Of a stretch of 64,000 nt of DNA, positions 25,429 through 30,389 are shown piece after piece. Both the position numbers and the translations under genes were made by a program. How positions within the stretch are numbered: position 1 is the stretch's first letter; each line of letters begins with the position of its first letter. Source of the DNA: Merluccius polli (taxonomy: Eukaryota; Chordata; Actinopteri; Gadiformes; Merlucciidae); the NCBI GenBank assembly GCA_030340625.1, contig JAOPHQ010005135.1:109501-173500 (forward strand), given 5' to 3'. The notes under the pieces are model-generated. The model was not told the origin of the DNA, did no database searches, and worked only from the letters and a program-made list of their open reading frames with translations.

Positions 25429-25595
25429 GTCTCTCTCTCTCTCTCTGGTCCAGGAAGTCTCCTGTAGGTTTGATCTCGGGCGGTCTGGGTGTCAGTAAGC
25501 TGATGCTGCGGACGGGACCTCCTCCACGCCGCGTCAACCCGGGGGGGCACCCCCCCGCCACCCTGGGAGCAGAGGTGCTGCTCAACGGGAGATAA
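3946..25595 (+). CDS. RC3H2: RC3H2 (roquin-2 / MNAB), full coding region of 19 exons
   Basis: This is a RING-type E3 ligase and RNA-binding protein. The family binds stem-loop decay elements in 3'UTRs through its ROQ domain and recruits deadenylase and decapping factors to destabilise immune and developmental mRNAs in the cytoplasm. The exon sum is 3429 nt (1142 residues plus stop), with all phases compatible; human RC3H2 is about 1190. Seen here: a RING at residues 14-53 (C14, C17, C33, H35, C38, C41, C50, D53), the HEPN/ROQ region at about 85-400, a CCCH finger at 416-435, and a long Pro/Ser-rich tail. RC3H2 rather than RC3H1 is indicated by YNEFD in the RING, the YDSRR and RSNSLPP blocks, EEDPIIPF...PIISKWGAISR, and PDRDIELELS near the C-terminus. 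Exons are GC-rich in an AT-rich background. Exon boundaries were read by eye from splice sites and from remembered family sequence. Confidence 0.96.
4252..4311. repeat. (AT)n microsatellite in RC3H2 intron 1 after the RING exon
   Basis: About 30 uninterrupted TA units lie between exon 1 and exon 2. They generate Tyr-Ile repeat ORFs on both strands that are not genes. Confidence 0.98.
4434..4551 (+). CDS. RC3H2: RC3H2 coding exon 2
   Basis: Residues 78 to about 117 (VPDEQTVCL ... EELALYLKPISGAK). The acceptor is TTGTCAG and the donor is AAAG|GTACC, ending in phase 1. It joins the RING to the HEPN/ROQ core; the HYE...CVEELALYLKP block is diagnostic of roquins. Confidence 0.95.
4566..4820. repeat. 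Trinucleotide tract (AAT)n with an internal (ATG)n block
   Basis: About 250 bp of AAT repeats with a (GATGAT)n segment near 4630-4655 lie directly after the exon-2 donor. Long Asn, Ile or Leu homopolymer ORFs come from this tract. Confidence 0.97.
5094..5173 (+). ncRNA. SNORD90: Box C/D snoRNA, SNORD90-type, copy 1 (RC3H2 intron 2)
   Basis: About 80 nt. The terminal stem pairs TGGTGTTC (5094-5101) with GGACACCA (5166-5173). C box GTGATGA is at 5103-5109, D' CTGA at 5128-5131, C' ATGATAA at 5137-5143 and D CTGA at 5162-5165. The guide ATAGGGCAGA upstream of D' is perfectly complementary to the 18S rRNA segment TCTGCCCTAT; the fifth base above D' pairs with a U, matching the Um354-type site assigned to SNORD90. 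In human, SNORD90 lies in an RC3H2 intron, so host and target agree. Lies in the sense orientation, suited to release from the host intron. Confidence 0.9.
5166..5350. repeat. 34-bp minisatellite growing out of the snoRNA 3' end
   Basis: About five copies of a 34-bp unit containing CACCAGGGTCAAACCAC and CATACATCTCTACA. The first copy overlaps the 3' terminal stem of snoRNA copy 1, so the unit includes ACACCA of that stem plus its 3' flank. Confidence 0.85.
5356..5398 (+). repeat. (CT)n microsatellite serving as polypyrimidine tract of RC3H2 exon 3
   Basis: A nearly pure CT run ends about 10 bases before the exon-3 acceptor AG at 5407-5408. Confidence 0.9.
5409..5642 (+). CDS. RC3H2: RC3H2 coding exon 3: start of ROQ region
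   Basis: Residues about 117-195, including VLSRPMQRKLVT, QLVEEEGRVRV, RSLGERTVTELILQ and HQNPQQLSANLWAAV. This is the most conserved stretch of the family. The donor is CCAG|GTGAGC; phase 1 at both ends. Confidence 0.97.
5690..5830 (-). mobile_element. Fragment of a dispersed repeat family (signature AATACTCGATTCTGATTGG)
   Basis: The antisense signature CCAATCAGAATCGAGTATT and the GTCCATAGCAACGGTCTG block also occur (sense) at 20150-20440, 40015-40430 and 57030-57256, with a possible end piece at 35465-35590. Copies 40015 and 57030 share an end containing CATTATCCCTTACATAT. Family class is not recognised; no coding capacity seen. Confidence 0.65.
5877..6435. mobile_element. hAT-like MITE with TAGGGATGGGC ends, carrying a nested second MITE
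   Basis: The left end is TAGGGATGGGCATTCGATTAA and the right end is TTAATCATGCCCATCCCTA, an obvious terminal inverted repeat. The flanks share CATTT but not a full 8-bp duplication. The same ends occur at 58041-58774. A different inverted-repeat element sits inside at 6024-6257. Confidence 0.75.
6024..6257. mobile_element. Nested MITE with GCATTTACATGGACACTTCTG ends
   Basis: The left arm CGCATTTACATGGACACTTC is matched by the inverted right arm GAAGTGTCCATGTAAACGCG, with pairing continuing through CCGATT. About 230 bp, no coding capacity. It interrupts the 5877-6435 element and so is the younger insertion. Confidence 0.75.
6523..6606 (+). ncRNA. SNORD90: Box C/D snoRNA, SNORD90-type, copy 2 (RC3H2 intron 3)
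   Basis: About 84 nt. The stem pairs TGGTGTTC (6523-6530) with GGACACCA (6599-6606). C box GTGATGA is at 6532-6538, D' CTGA at 6557-6560, C' ATGATAA at 6566-6572 and D CTGA at 6595-6598. The only clear difference from copy 1 is a 4-base insertion (CATT) between C' and D. The 18S guide ATAGGGCAGA is intact. About 30 bases of 5' flank are also shared with copy 1, so this is a duplication of an intron segment. Confidence 0.9.
6615..6680 (+). mobile_element. Short teleost SINE-like tail fragment
   Basis: TTTAGCAGATGCTTTTATTC followed by AAAGCGATC resembles a motif very common at the ends of fish retroposons. Only this short stretch is recognisable, directly 3' of snoRNA copy 2. Confidence 0.5.
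6778..6866 (+). repeat. (CT)n tract upstream of RC3H2 exon 4
   Basis: About 88 bp of CT repeats with two CG interruptions end 7 bp before the acceptor at 6872-6873. Confidence 0.95.
6874..7049 (+). CDS. RC3H2: RC3H2 coding exon 4: ROQ domain
   Basis: Residues about 195-253: MQEDGLKLVLLALEDG, SRKVLVLFVVQKLE and SIGHVVQLLYRASCFK are near-identical to the known roquin ROQ domain. The acceptor is CCCCCAG and the donor AAG|GTACGA; ends in phase 0. Confidence 0.97.
7060..7527. repeat. CCTCCACCA-type minisatellite
   Basis: About 470 bp of interlaced CACCTCCACCA and ACCTACCTC units starting 10 bp inside intron 4. It gives long Pro/Thr/His ORFs on the + strand that are not genes. Strongly C-rich on this strand with almost no G. 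Confidence 0.95.
7528..8121. mobile_element. hAT-like MITE (TAGGGCTGCAAC family), interrupted by a related copy
   Basis: The left end is TAGGGCTGCAACTAACCA and the right end TTGCAGCCCTA. Internal landmarks shared with other copies are ACAAGTTACCAGAGTCCAAA, GCTTGCTTTATCTGACAAGC and GCAGCAAATGTTTGGTATTT. Continuity is broken at 7681/7995 by the element at 7682-7986. Confidence 0.8.
7682..7986. mobile_element. Nested hAT-like MITE of the same family
   Basis: It starts TAGGGCTGCAACGATTAG and ends ATTAGCCCTA. Imperfect 8-bp duplications flank it: TTTATCTG (7674-7681) and TTAATTTG (7987-7994). Removing it restores the host motif TTTATCTGACAAGCAGCC, so the insertion point is exact. Confidence 0.75.
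8797..8892 (+). ncRNA. SNORD90: Box C/D snoRNA, divergent SNORD90-type, copy 3 (RC3H2 intron 4)
   Basis: About 96 nt. The stem pairs TGGTGTCT (8797-8804) with AGACACCA (8885-8892), perfectly matched. C box GTGATGA is at 8806-8812, D' CTGA at 8831-8834 and D CTGA at 8881-8884. The guide TACTCATAGGGCAGATT upstream of D' is identical to copies 1 and 2. The C' half is replaced by unrelated sequence holding a GGGGAAATTCCCC palindrome (8840-8852), so no convincing C' box is seen. The compensated stem suggests it is still folded and functional. Confidence 0.82.
9119..9920. repeat. 27-bp minisatellite in RC3H2 intron 4
   Basis: About 29 units of GGTGGTAGAGGTGTTTAGTA plus ATGTTAG, with recurring variants (GGG/GTG, AGT/GGT). 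Because 27 is divisible by 3 the array reads as a 224-residue VVEVFSNVR/S repeat ORF, which lies inside an intron and has no coding support. Confidence 0.95.
9983..10183 (+). CDS. RC3H2: RC3H2 coding exon 5: ROQ domain
   Basis: Residues 254-320: VTKRDEDSSLMQLKEEF, REHDAQIVHIAMEAGLR, SPEQWSSLLYGDLVHK and MQSIIDK. REHDAQIVH with RISPEQ favours the RC3H2 paralogue. The acceptor is CCCTGCAG and the donor AAG|GTGCCT; phase 0 at both ends. Confidence 0.97.
10534..10700 (+). mobile_element. tRNA-derived SINE copy
   Basis: GTAGTGGCTTGGGTGTTCGA is A-box-like, and GAGTTCACATCC (10573-10584) is B-box-like at the expected spacing. The same head (GTGTTGGACTCCCAGC) occurs at 59755-59830. Not a functional tRNA: the acceptor stem and loops are not conserved. 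Confidence 0.6.
10771..10903 (+). CDS. RC3H2: RC3H2 coding exon 6: end of ROQ region
   Basis: Residues 321-365: LQSPESFAKSVQEL, VLQRTGDPADLNSLR, LELLANVDHNP. The acceptor is CACTGCAG and the donor CCCG|GTGAGC, phase 1. Confidence 0.96.
11740..12945 (+). repeat. Minisatellite of splice-acceptor units leading into RC3H2 exon 7
   Basis: About 36 units of 24-30 bp, such as CTGTTCTTCTTCTGCGTGTA-GATGAACTCT, run up to the exon-7 boundary at 12945/12946. The true acceptor (TTCTTCTTCTGCGTGTAG) is the last member, differing only after the AG (ATGCACC instead of ATGAACT). Most units are multiples of 3 bp. A block with TTGACCTGATTTAATTGACC and GGTGAACTTGTGTGATCC is repeated at 11716 and 12433, showing two sub-arrays. 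Long minus-strand HLHAEEEQRV and REFIYTQ ORFs are artefacts of the array. Confidence 0.93.
12946..13064 (+). CDS. RC3H2: RC3H2 coding exon 7
   Basis: Residues 365-404: APPPSWEELEGVMLAVK, LVIHGLVEFIQNFSKKN. Matches the helical segment between the ROQ and CCCH parts of roquins (human SPTWEQLE...VHGLVDFIQN). The donor is CCCCAG|GTACGC; ends in phase 0. Confidence 0.95.
13149..13684. mobile_element. TTAA-flanked MITE with AGGTGCAGTGTGTAG ends
   Basis: The left end AGGTGCAGTGTGTAGGA follows TTAA at 13145-13148; the right end CTACACACTGCACCT is followed by TTAA at 13685-13688. TTAA target duplications are typical of piggyBac and Kolobok elements. The right arm is present twice (13650-13664 and 13670-13684). 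No transposase is encoded in its 536 bp. Confidence 0.8.
13799..13854. repeat. (AT)n microsatellite just upstream of RC3H2 exon 8
   Basis: About 28 AT units end some 35 bp before the exon-8 acceptor, replacing the usual pyrimidine tract region. Confidence 0.95.
13890..14002 (+). CDS. RC3H2: RC3H2 coding exon 8: CCCH zinc finger
   Basis: Residues 405-442. C416-x8-C425-x5-C431-x3-H435 is a canonical CCCH finger within MCRDLRQQGGCPRG, followed by QDELEK. This finger contributes to RNA contact in roquins. The acceptor GTATTCAG lacks a strong pyrimidine tract; the alternative AG six bases on (CCTCAG) would remove Pro-Gln. The donor is AA|GTAAGA. Confidence 0.95.
14161..14475 (+). CDS. RC3H2: RC3H2 coding exon 9: start of disordered tail
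   Basis: Residues 442-547. FRLRNKKISSGGRPFPL matches the segment after the finger in RC3H2. It is followed by a Gly/Glu repeat (GEGEGEGEG) from a (GGGGAG)n tract, then a Ser/Gly-rich stretch with no domain. The acceptor is CTTCCAG and the donor CCA|GTAAGA, phase 2. Confidence 0.92.
14887..15071 (+). CDS. RC3H2: RC3H2 coding exon 10
   Basis: Residues 547-609, Pro/Ser-rich and weakly conserved (AGLSPPRTPARNSSP, VTVGHQECGASMPKQG, QENHPYQPT). Supported by open frame, CACCAG acceptor, ACCA|GTGAGT donor and phase fit with both neighbours rather than by strong homology. Confidence 0.85.
15186..15297 (+). repeat. (TTCTC)n / (CTCTC)n pyrimidine microsatellite before RC3H2 exon 11
   Basis: About 110 bp of TCTTC and CTCTC pentamers lead straight into the acceptor CTCCCCAG. 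A strong polypurine-polypyrimidine mirror-repeat sequence. Confidence 0.93.
15299..15618 (+). CDS. RC3H2: RC3H2 coding exon 11
   Basis: Residues 609-715. MARFLRSSNVQESYLPP corresponds to the RFVRSNNVPESSLPP block of RC3H2, and VYAPLYDSRRVWRPQ to its APVYDSRRIWRP block. Between them is a Ser homopolymer region (SSTSSSSSSPSSSSSS). The donor is CACAG|GTGAGG, phase 0. Confidence 0.95.
15635..15720. repeat. GATA/GACA tetranucleotide microsatellite
   Basis: ATAGATAGACAGACAG-type repeats lie just inside intron 11. Confidence 0.95.
15882..16031 (+). CDS. RC3H2: RC3H2 coding exon 12
   Basis: Residues 716-765: RSNSLPPEVLHASVYQ and PLRERFNSLDSNYCS match the human RSNSLPP...SSVYQTSLRERYNSLD block, which is specific to RC3H2. 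The acceptor is GTCTCCAG and the donor CACCAG|GTAGGG; phase 0 at both ends. Confidence 0.95.
16150..16181. repeat. (CA)n microsatellite
   Basis: Sixteen CA units in intron 12. The rest of 16200-16580 shows nothing recognisable. Confidence 0.95.
16586..16708. repeat. (ATC)n trinucleotide microsatellite
   Basis: CATCCTCATCCT units become a pure (ATC)n run. Poly-Ser (+) and poly-Met (-) ORFs here are artefacts. Confidence 0.96.
17100..17252 (+). CDS. RC3H2: RC3H2 coding exon 13 with a ten-histidine run
   Basis: Residues 766-816: DYSHVPLGYEDLFRRKQEQW, then ten consecutive His codons (17163-17192, residues 787-796), then SQSSPIFSVDFSAE. FRRKQEQW and SPIFSVDF correspond to RRKPDQW and SPLFSVDF of human RC3H2, where the His run is absent. 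The acceptor is CATCAG and the donor GAG|GTAAGT; phase 0 at both ends. Confidence 0.94.
17698..18015. mobile_element. Decayed copy of the TAGGGCTGCAAC hAT-like MITE
   Basis: The left end TAGGGCTGCAACCATTAG and internal GCAGCAAATGTTTGG-complement landmarks (ACATTTGCTGCTTGATGCTT, GACTCTGGTAACTTGTGATG) are present; the right end has decayed to AAGTTGCA. Orientation is opposite to the copy at 20786. Confidence 0.7.
18016..19260. other. Intron 13 sequence without recognised features
   Basis: AT-rich sequence with a GTGT-rich patch near 18295-18390. I see no conserved ORF, RNA gene or transposon ends. Confidence 0.5.
19420..19905 (+). repeat. 480-bp polypyrimidine (CTCTCCTC)n tract before RC3H2 exon 14
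   Basis: The top strand is almost wholly C and T for nearly 500 bp, with an internally duplicated block (CTATCTCCTCCTCTCCTCC-type at about 19611 and 19748). It runs to the acceptor CCCTGCAG at 19912. Confidence 0.95.
19913..20077 (+). CDS. RC3H2: RC3H2 coding exon 14
   Basis: Residues 817-871. DSLAHYSPWSCSTVRPCGSP matches the human DHLSHYSPWSCGTIGSC block. A Pro/Ala-rich stretch follows. The acceptor is CCTGCAG and the donor CTCTCG|GTGAGC; phase 0 at both ends. Confidence 0.94.
20150..20440 (+). mobile_element. Copy of the AATACTCGATTCTGATTGG repeat family
   Basis: Contains GAATACTCGATTCTGATTGG, ACGGTCTG, AGACCGTTGCTATGGACGCT and a GGATAATG end motif, as in the copies at 40015 and 57030. 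It occupies most of the 420-bp intron 14. Confidence 0.7.
20500..20743 (+). CDS. RC3H2: RC3H2 coding exon 15
   Basis: Residues 872-953. RRLKEEDPIIPFGEGPIISK, WGAISRAARTGYHTT and PVQATACQG are highly conserved in RC3H2. A Gly/Arg stretch (GSGRGRGGD) precedes them. The donor is ATCAGAG|GTCAGA at 20743/20744, phase 1; a second copy of this junction lies at 21251-21285. Confidence 0.95.
20786..21245. mobile_element. hAT-like MITE (TAGGGCTGCAAC family)
   Basis: Ends TAGGGCTGCAACTAATGA and GATGCAGCCCTA. The internal block AACCAAACATTTTAATTTCT is duplicated (20980 and 21105), making this copy longer than its relatives. No clean 8-bp target duplication is visible. Confidence 0.8.
21638..21683. repeat. 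(AAT)n microsatellite
   Basis: About 15 AAT units at the edge of a repeat block that continues to about 23930. Confidence 0.93.
21690..23930 (-). mobile_element. Interspersed repeat block bounded by (AAT)n tracts
   Basis: AAATTCCCTCGGGGGAAATTT near 21690 and GGCACCGTGGCACTAATAAT near 23910 lie at the two sides, each beside an AAT microsatellite. CCTCCCATTCATTCTCTATG (23708) and CGCGACTTACGTCGCG (23750) are motifs of a widespread fish repeat. The block contains poly-A runs (22026-22100) and an internal 601-bp tandem duplication. Class not assigned. Confidence 0.5.
22337..23461. repeat. Near-identical tandem duplication, 601-bp offset
   Basis: 22337-22860 recurs at 22938-23461 with only a handful of changes (for example CAAGTTT/CAATTTT, GTGAAGTG/GTAAAGTG). 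The same 60-residue ORF appears at 22372-22554 and 22973-23155. High identity means the duplication, or a gene conversion, is recent. Confidence 0.92.
24175..24262 (+). CDS. RC3H2: RC3H2 coding exon 16
   Basis: Residues 953-982: DDDVPRLDHSDYRWSS and SDSSSHSSFLE align with DYVPYVNAVDSRWSS of human RC3H2. The acceptor is TTGTTAG and the donor GAGAC|GTACGT, phase 2. Confidence 0.9.
24377..24569 (+). CDS. RC3H2: RC3H2 coding exon 17
   Basis: Residues 982-1046. VSDLAAPRRSLSGEDLR resembles VTDLSGHRKHSSTGDLL, and PDRDIELELSGLD matches PDRDIELELSALD exactly in its core. The coiled-coil stretch (LSLELQQAKS...) that lies between these blocks in human is not present. The acceptor is GTGTGCAG after a (GT)n run; donor CCCAG|GTAGGG. 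Confidence 0.93.
24725..24873 (+). CDS. RC3H2: RC3H2 coding exon 18
   Basis: Residues 1047-1096: ESSQDPSSHLLRHPLPPP, a Ser run, then GKMDAHLMKKMAF. No clear counterpart recalled in human; supported by phase, acceptor TTCAAAG and donor TTCAG|GTGAGT. Confidence 0.8.
25025..25260. mobile_element. Possible retroposon tail fragment in intron 18
   Basis: GACTTGACTTTGAATG and GATGGACAATACAGTTTTAT resemble 3' ends of fish LINE-type elements (GGACAATAAAG-like). Weak evidence. Confidence 0.3.
25320..25446 (+). repeat. (CT)n / (CTGT)n tract before RC3H2 exon 19
   Basis: About 125 bp of CT with CTGT interruptions ending about 7 bp before the acceptor GGTCCAG. The Arg/Glu ORFs on the minus strand are artefacts. 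Confidence 0.95.
25454..25595 (+). CDS. RC3H2: RC3H2 coding exon 19 and stop codon
   Basis: Residues 1096-1142: KSPVGLISGGLGVSKLML ... GAEVLLNGR, stop TAA at 25593-25595. The terminal NGR resembles the VANGK...NS type ending of human only loosely. Phase fits exon 18. Confidence 0.82.
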
Positions 25596-25599
25596 GAAG

Positions 25600-25800
25600 A
25601 CACACACAGACCACAGTGTCTTACACCTCCACGACTGAAGACACACAGACCCGAGTCACACCTCCACTACTGAAGACACACAGACCCGAGTCAGACGTCC
25701 ACTACTGAAGACACACAGACCACAGCGTCTTACACCTCCGCGACTGAAGACACACAGACCACAGCGTCTTACACCTCCGCGACTGAAGACAAACAGTCCA
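25600..25800 (+). repeat. Minisatellite at the start of the RC3H2 3'UTR
   Basis: About four units built from ACACACAGACC, ACAGCGTCTTACACCTCC and ACTGAAGA, of about 50 bp, begin 10 bp after the stop codon. Confidence 0.85.
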
Positions 25801-28800
25801 GTTGTTTGCCTCACCGAAAACAGGGTTACAACATCAAGTTCATTCTCGCGTAAAACTTTCCCCGAATTTGATTTTTGCTTTCGTTTATCTTGTCTTCTGT
25901 ATCAAAGAGCCAAAAGGGTGGTGGCTCTCCCGGCTCCTAGAGCTATTGCACTTATTAATAACCCAAGAGATGACTGACAGGAGCGATGAGGTATTTACAT
26001 TTACTGCCCCCCCCCCCCCCCCCCCCCCCCCCGCCGGTGACCTTATCTGTCGTTTTCACGTTGCATCTCAAGTGAAGTTCCTCTATGTTGTCCCCCCCCC
26101 CCCGTCACGATTACATTTAGGTTGTAGGGATGTGTGCTGTTGCCGGCGCTGTTCTCCTTTTACCAACTTTAAGTTGTCGTAGACGGGCAGTTGAAGTTGT
26201 TCGACGGTTAAGTCGGCGTGCGACGACCACCGTGGCCAGCGTGCCCGTGGGCTCGTGTGCAACAGATTGTGAAGTGAAGTGAATCCGCACCGATTACCCC
26301 ATCCGTCTGTCACATGAATTACAATCCAGGCGCCGATGTGAGCTCAATACCCGAGTTCCAAATACGAAAAGACACAAACATTGTCCCTCATGACCGACGC
26401 CGGCGTCGTCTGTATTTCCCCGACCGGCTTGTTTTGCTCGTCTGCGCTATTGTGTGTGTGCTTCACGAGCCCCTTTTCAACTCGCCGCGAAAAAAAAAGA
26501 AAAAAGAAACGGCTTCTTCTTGCGGGGACGTTATGCTTCCAGACACACAGACACACACACAAGGCCGTGTCATTGTCTGGCCGGGCAGTAAACCCCGGAC
26601 CTCGGCAGTCACCGGGAGACCACGGGATCTGAGGAAACAACGGGACACTGTTCGTAGCGTCACGTCTCACAGACGCACTTCCACTTCATCCAGGGGTGCT
26701 TTGGTCAGAGTTTCATCTCCACCGTAAATATCTTAAGTCAATATCTTAAGTCATCCGAAGATACTGCAGTTCTGTTACTGTACAGTGACTCTGTAGTCTT
26801 GGTATGTTTGTGTTCTTCAGTGGGGTCGGTCGGTGTTATGCGATGTTATTTTATGAGCCCGTTTACATAGATCTGTGTTATTTTTCGTGATTCGCACTAT
26901 ACACTTTAACCAGTGGCGACAGCTGCGTTTAGTACGATGTGCAGCAGTGTTAATGTGAAATGTTACACATGCTACACACACACACACACACGTGTGCACT
27001 AGTGTGTTGTGCTGCTGATGTGTGAGTGGGCCTTCATTTCACTCCGTTGTGGCCTTTAGTTCACCGCTGATGTGGTTCAAATGTGACGGTACAAATTTTA
27101 CTTCGGTCCAAAGTTGCTGACAACCAATCTGGTTTCTGTGGTTCATTATAGCCGGCAGTAGCGATACTAGAAAATCACTTTCTTTGAGAGCCGTGGCATC
27201 TCCTCTGCCCTGCCACACCAATCACATTTTACTGGCGACGTGTTTCCTGGCAGGTTACACACCGGCCAGTTGTTTGCGTTTGTCTTATTTTCTTGTGCTT
27301 TATGCACCAAACTGAAGCCTTGTTATGTTTTTCGTCTGCTCCACGCAGTATTTTGGTTTGATATTTTAAAAAGTTTGCCAACTTCTATGAAGTTTTGTGT
27401 CAGTGTGTTTTGTATGAGGAACTTTGCTTGTCGTTGTCGTCGTAGTTGTGTTCGTGTTTGTTGTCGTCTTACCTGTGTTACCATCATCTGTCATCAGACA
27501 GATGTTGTTACTTCACATAGCCCGTGCACAGATTTTGCATTTTGTAAATGTGAATGAATACTGTCTGCCGTTATAATCTCTCCTGTGCTGTCACTTCAAA
27601 ATGCGGGTCGGACTTAATAAGCGGCAGCAGCATCTGGAAACGTTAACTCAAAGAGATCAAAGTTATGAATATTACAATATGAGCGGCCCACCCCATCTGC
27701 ATGCTGTCAGAGTATATTGGAGCAGCTCGGCGTTCATTCAGAACAAAGCAGAAGCAATCCCGATGTTTTTGAAGGAGGCAAACATGGAGATGATTAACCA
27801 ATCTTCCATTTAGAAGACAGAAGAAAGCGAGTTATTTGTTGTAGTTGTTGTTGTTGTTGTTGTTGTTGTCAATTTGAGCTGCATGAGGTGAACGTATCGG
27901 TTGGTCTGTTTTCTCAGCTGAGCAGTGGTTTGTGCTCGAGGGGAGCGTATTAAACCCAGATATGTGGTGATGCTGTATTATAACCATCTGTTTACAACTT
28001 CATGTTTGAAGTCATGTAACGTAGGTGCCATGCTATTAACAAGTACAGCCAACCCGTCCCTGCAATACACACATTATGTTCTCATTTCTTTTTAGTGTTT
28101 CAACATAAAATATAAAAGGAGAAAAGGCTCGGACAATGTGTTAAGAGGGGAACAACTACATCTGTTGTAGTTTTGTTTTTGTTCCACTAGAGGGGGGTAG
28201 ATCCCTGTCTGTCTGGATTCTCAGGGAAACTTCACGTCACCATAAACACCGGTTGTGGAAAGTATTTACATGAATGGCATAGTTAGTGAGATCAACGACA
28301 TCACTTGCAAATGTTTGTTTTGCTCGTATTTTCTTCATTTCTTGATTGAGATAAGCTTTGTTGGTATTATTATTATTAATATTATCATTATCCATACCCA
28401 AAAAGACTGAGTATAATGTACAAACCTTAATGTTTTTAATGACTTTTGAAAAAGGCATATTTTCCAGTTTTGTCTGTTAGACATTGATGCATTCATGTAA
28501 CGTGTGATTGCTTCGCCCTACTTCCCACTCCATCACTGCCAATGGTGAACGAGTGAGTCCCCATCCTGGCTCTGCATGCAATATATTCTATCTGTGATGG
28601 CCGAGGGTGAGCGGTGGTTTCTGTAGTTGTGATACAACACTCCTAGCGCTGTACAAGTTCTGCACATGCCCACTGTGTGGCCAGGCCAACAGCGTTTTAC
28701 ATGTTTGCCAAAAATATAATTGACAATAGAAATTCTATTATTATTGTTGTTGTTGTTATTATTATTATCATTATTATTGTTGTTATTATTATTAATAATA

Positions 28801-29597
28801 ATAATTTAAAAATAATAATAATATTGATATTATTATGTTTCCATGGAATCTTGTTGCAGGTATTCGAAGTGTGCTTTTATTTTTGAAATTTGAAGGTTTA
28901 TCAAAGTGGTTTAAGTATTTTTACCAGCCAAAAGTATTAGATAGATAGGAAAAAAAAGCCTGTTTGTCGATTATGAATCTTAAGATGGAATGGAACTGAT
29001 CTTTTTTTGACTAGGCCTACTAATGTCTGTTATTAGACATTTCCTTTGAAAATCTATTGTTCGATTGAAACGCACATGAACTCTGAAGAGATGGTACACA
29101 TCTGTGATTCTGCACAGCCAGACACCATCGTTGGATGGACGTAGATAATCGTTTGTACCAACCTGTGATAACCAGCACTCTTAAAGGGTTCAACTAAAAG
29201 GGACACGTCGAGTAATATATCAGATTGAGGACACGTCAACCCCCTGCAGATCGTATGTATTAAAGATGTCCCCGTAATTAATAATACTTATAGTTACTAG
29301 TAATACTAGTATAATACTGTTATGTATTCCATTTATTTCCTCGGAAATACCACAATGTGAAGAGGTCTGTGTTTTACTGTAGGACATAATGGACCTACGA
29401 CGACGGTTGATGTGCTCTATCAAGATATTTCTACAAATGTTTAATGTTGATAAATGATTATTATACTGTATTTTTCTGGTTGGTGCGGCTGCTTTGCACA
29501 AGTTTATTCACAAGCAGGTTGGTCTGTAGCAGCAGATCTGCTGTTAAACTGAACGACGAGGAAGACGCTGACATCAGCACCAGAACCCGCATGCTTC

Positions 29598-29603
29598 AAT
29601 AAA
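29598..29603 (+). terminator. RC3H2: Polyadenylation signal AATAAA, likely RC3H2 3' end
   Basis: CAATAAAGAAAT at 29597 is the canonical hexamer, placed before the intergenic tandem repeats. Other AATAAA-like hexamers occur, so this is the best but not a proven site. Confidence 0.5.
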
Positions 29604-30133
29604 GAAATATAAAACAGGACTTATTCGAGTATTTCTTCTTAATCTAATGTGTATCTAACGTGGTGTTATAACAGCAACAGGTCTGAGTTGACCTCTTGTA
29701 CTTCAACATTCTCCTGAATCAGAATTACAACTCATTGAATTTCATTGAGTTCTCAAGAGGCGTTCGCTGGACTGTTTATTTTTAATTTGGATGAATACCA
29801 CCATCGTAACCCATCGATTAGCTCTTTACATCTTGAAAATAACCTCGGAGCCCAGTTTTGTATAAAAGGCAATCTACCTATCGCACCAAATACTAATAGC
29901 ATTCTAGCTTTTAGCCGCAAGGTGGCACTGTTGCAGACCTAGAAATGTGGGACTGATAATTCTCTGCACACACGCTAGTATTAGCAAACAGACTGTAAAT
30001 TATACACATGAGTTGAAAAGCCAAAGTTTTTAAATGACATTTGAAGAGCCCACTCTATATGACAACATTCATGTTAAAATAGTTTTTTAGACATTATGGA
30101 CTAAATAGACTAAATGTTGCTGTCTACAATATG

Positions 30134-30134
30134 C

Positions 30135-30201
<67 letters not shown>
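30134..30201. repeat. (CAT)n microsatellite
   Basis: About 22 CAT units in intergenic sequence. 29625-30130 and 30202-30390 otherwise hold nothing recognised. Confidence 0.97.
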
Positions 30202-30202
<1 letters not shown>

Positions 30203-30389
30203 ATATCAATATCCAATCAATATCCCATCATCATTGTCGTTTGCAACGTCACCCCTAACTTGCTGGGTAACGGCTGCATATAGCTTACCAAGAGTCTAAT
30301 GCAAGGATTGTCTCAGCATCCTTAGCGTGTGTAATGACAGGAGGCCATCTTTCTATTCCTAGGATGGCAAAGGCAAGTCCTGCCCTAAC

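Larger units (their letters stand above)
25596..29620 (+). other. RC3H2: RC3H2 3'UTR
   Basis: About 4 kb without splice-supported coding potential from the stop codon to the first well-placed polyadenylation signal. It includes a minisatellite at 25600-25800, a poly-C run at 26007-26031 and a (TTG)n run near 27841-27868. Long 3'UTRs are usual for roquin genes. The exact 3' end and any earlier sites cannot be fixed from sequence alone. Confidence 0.6.
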
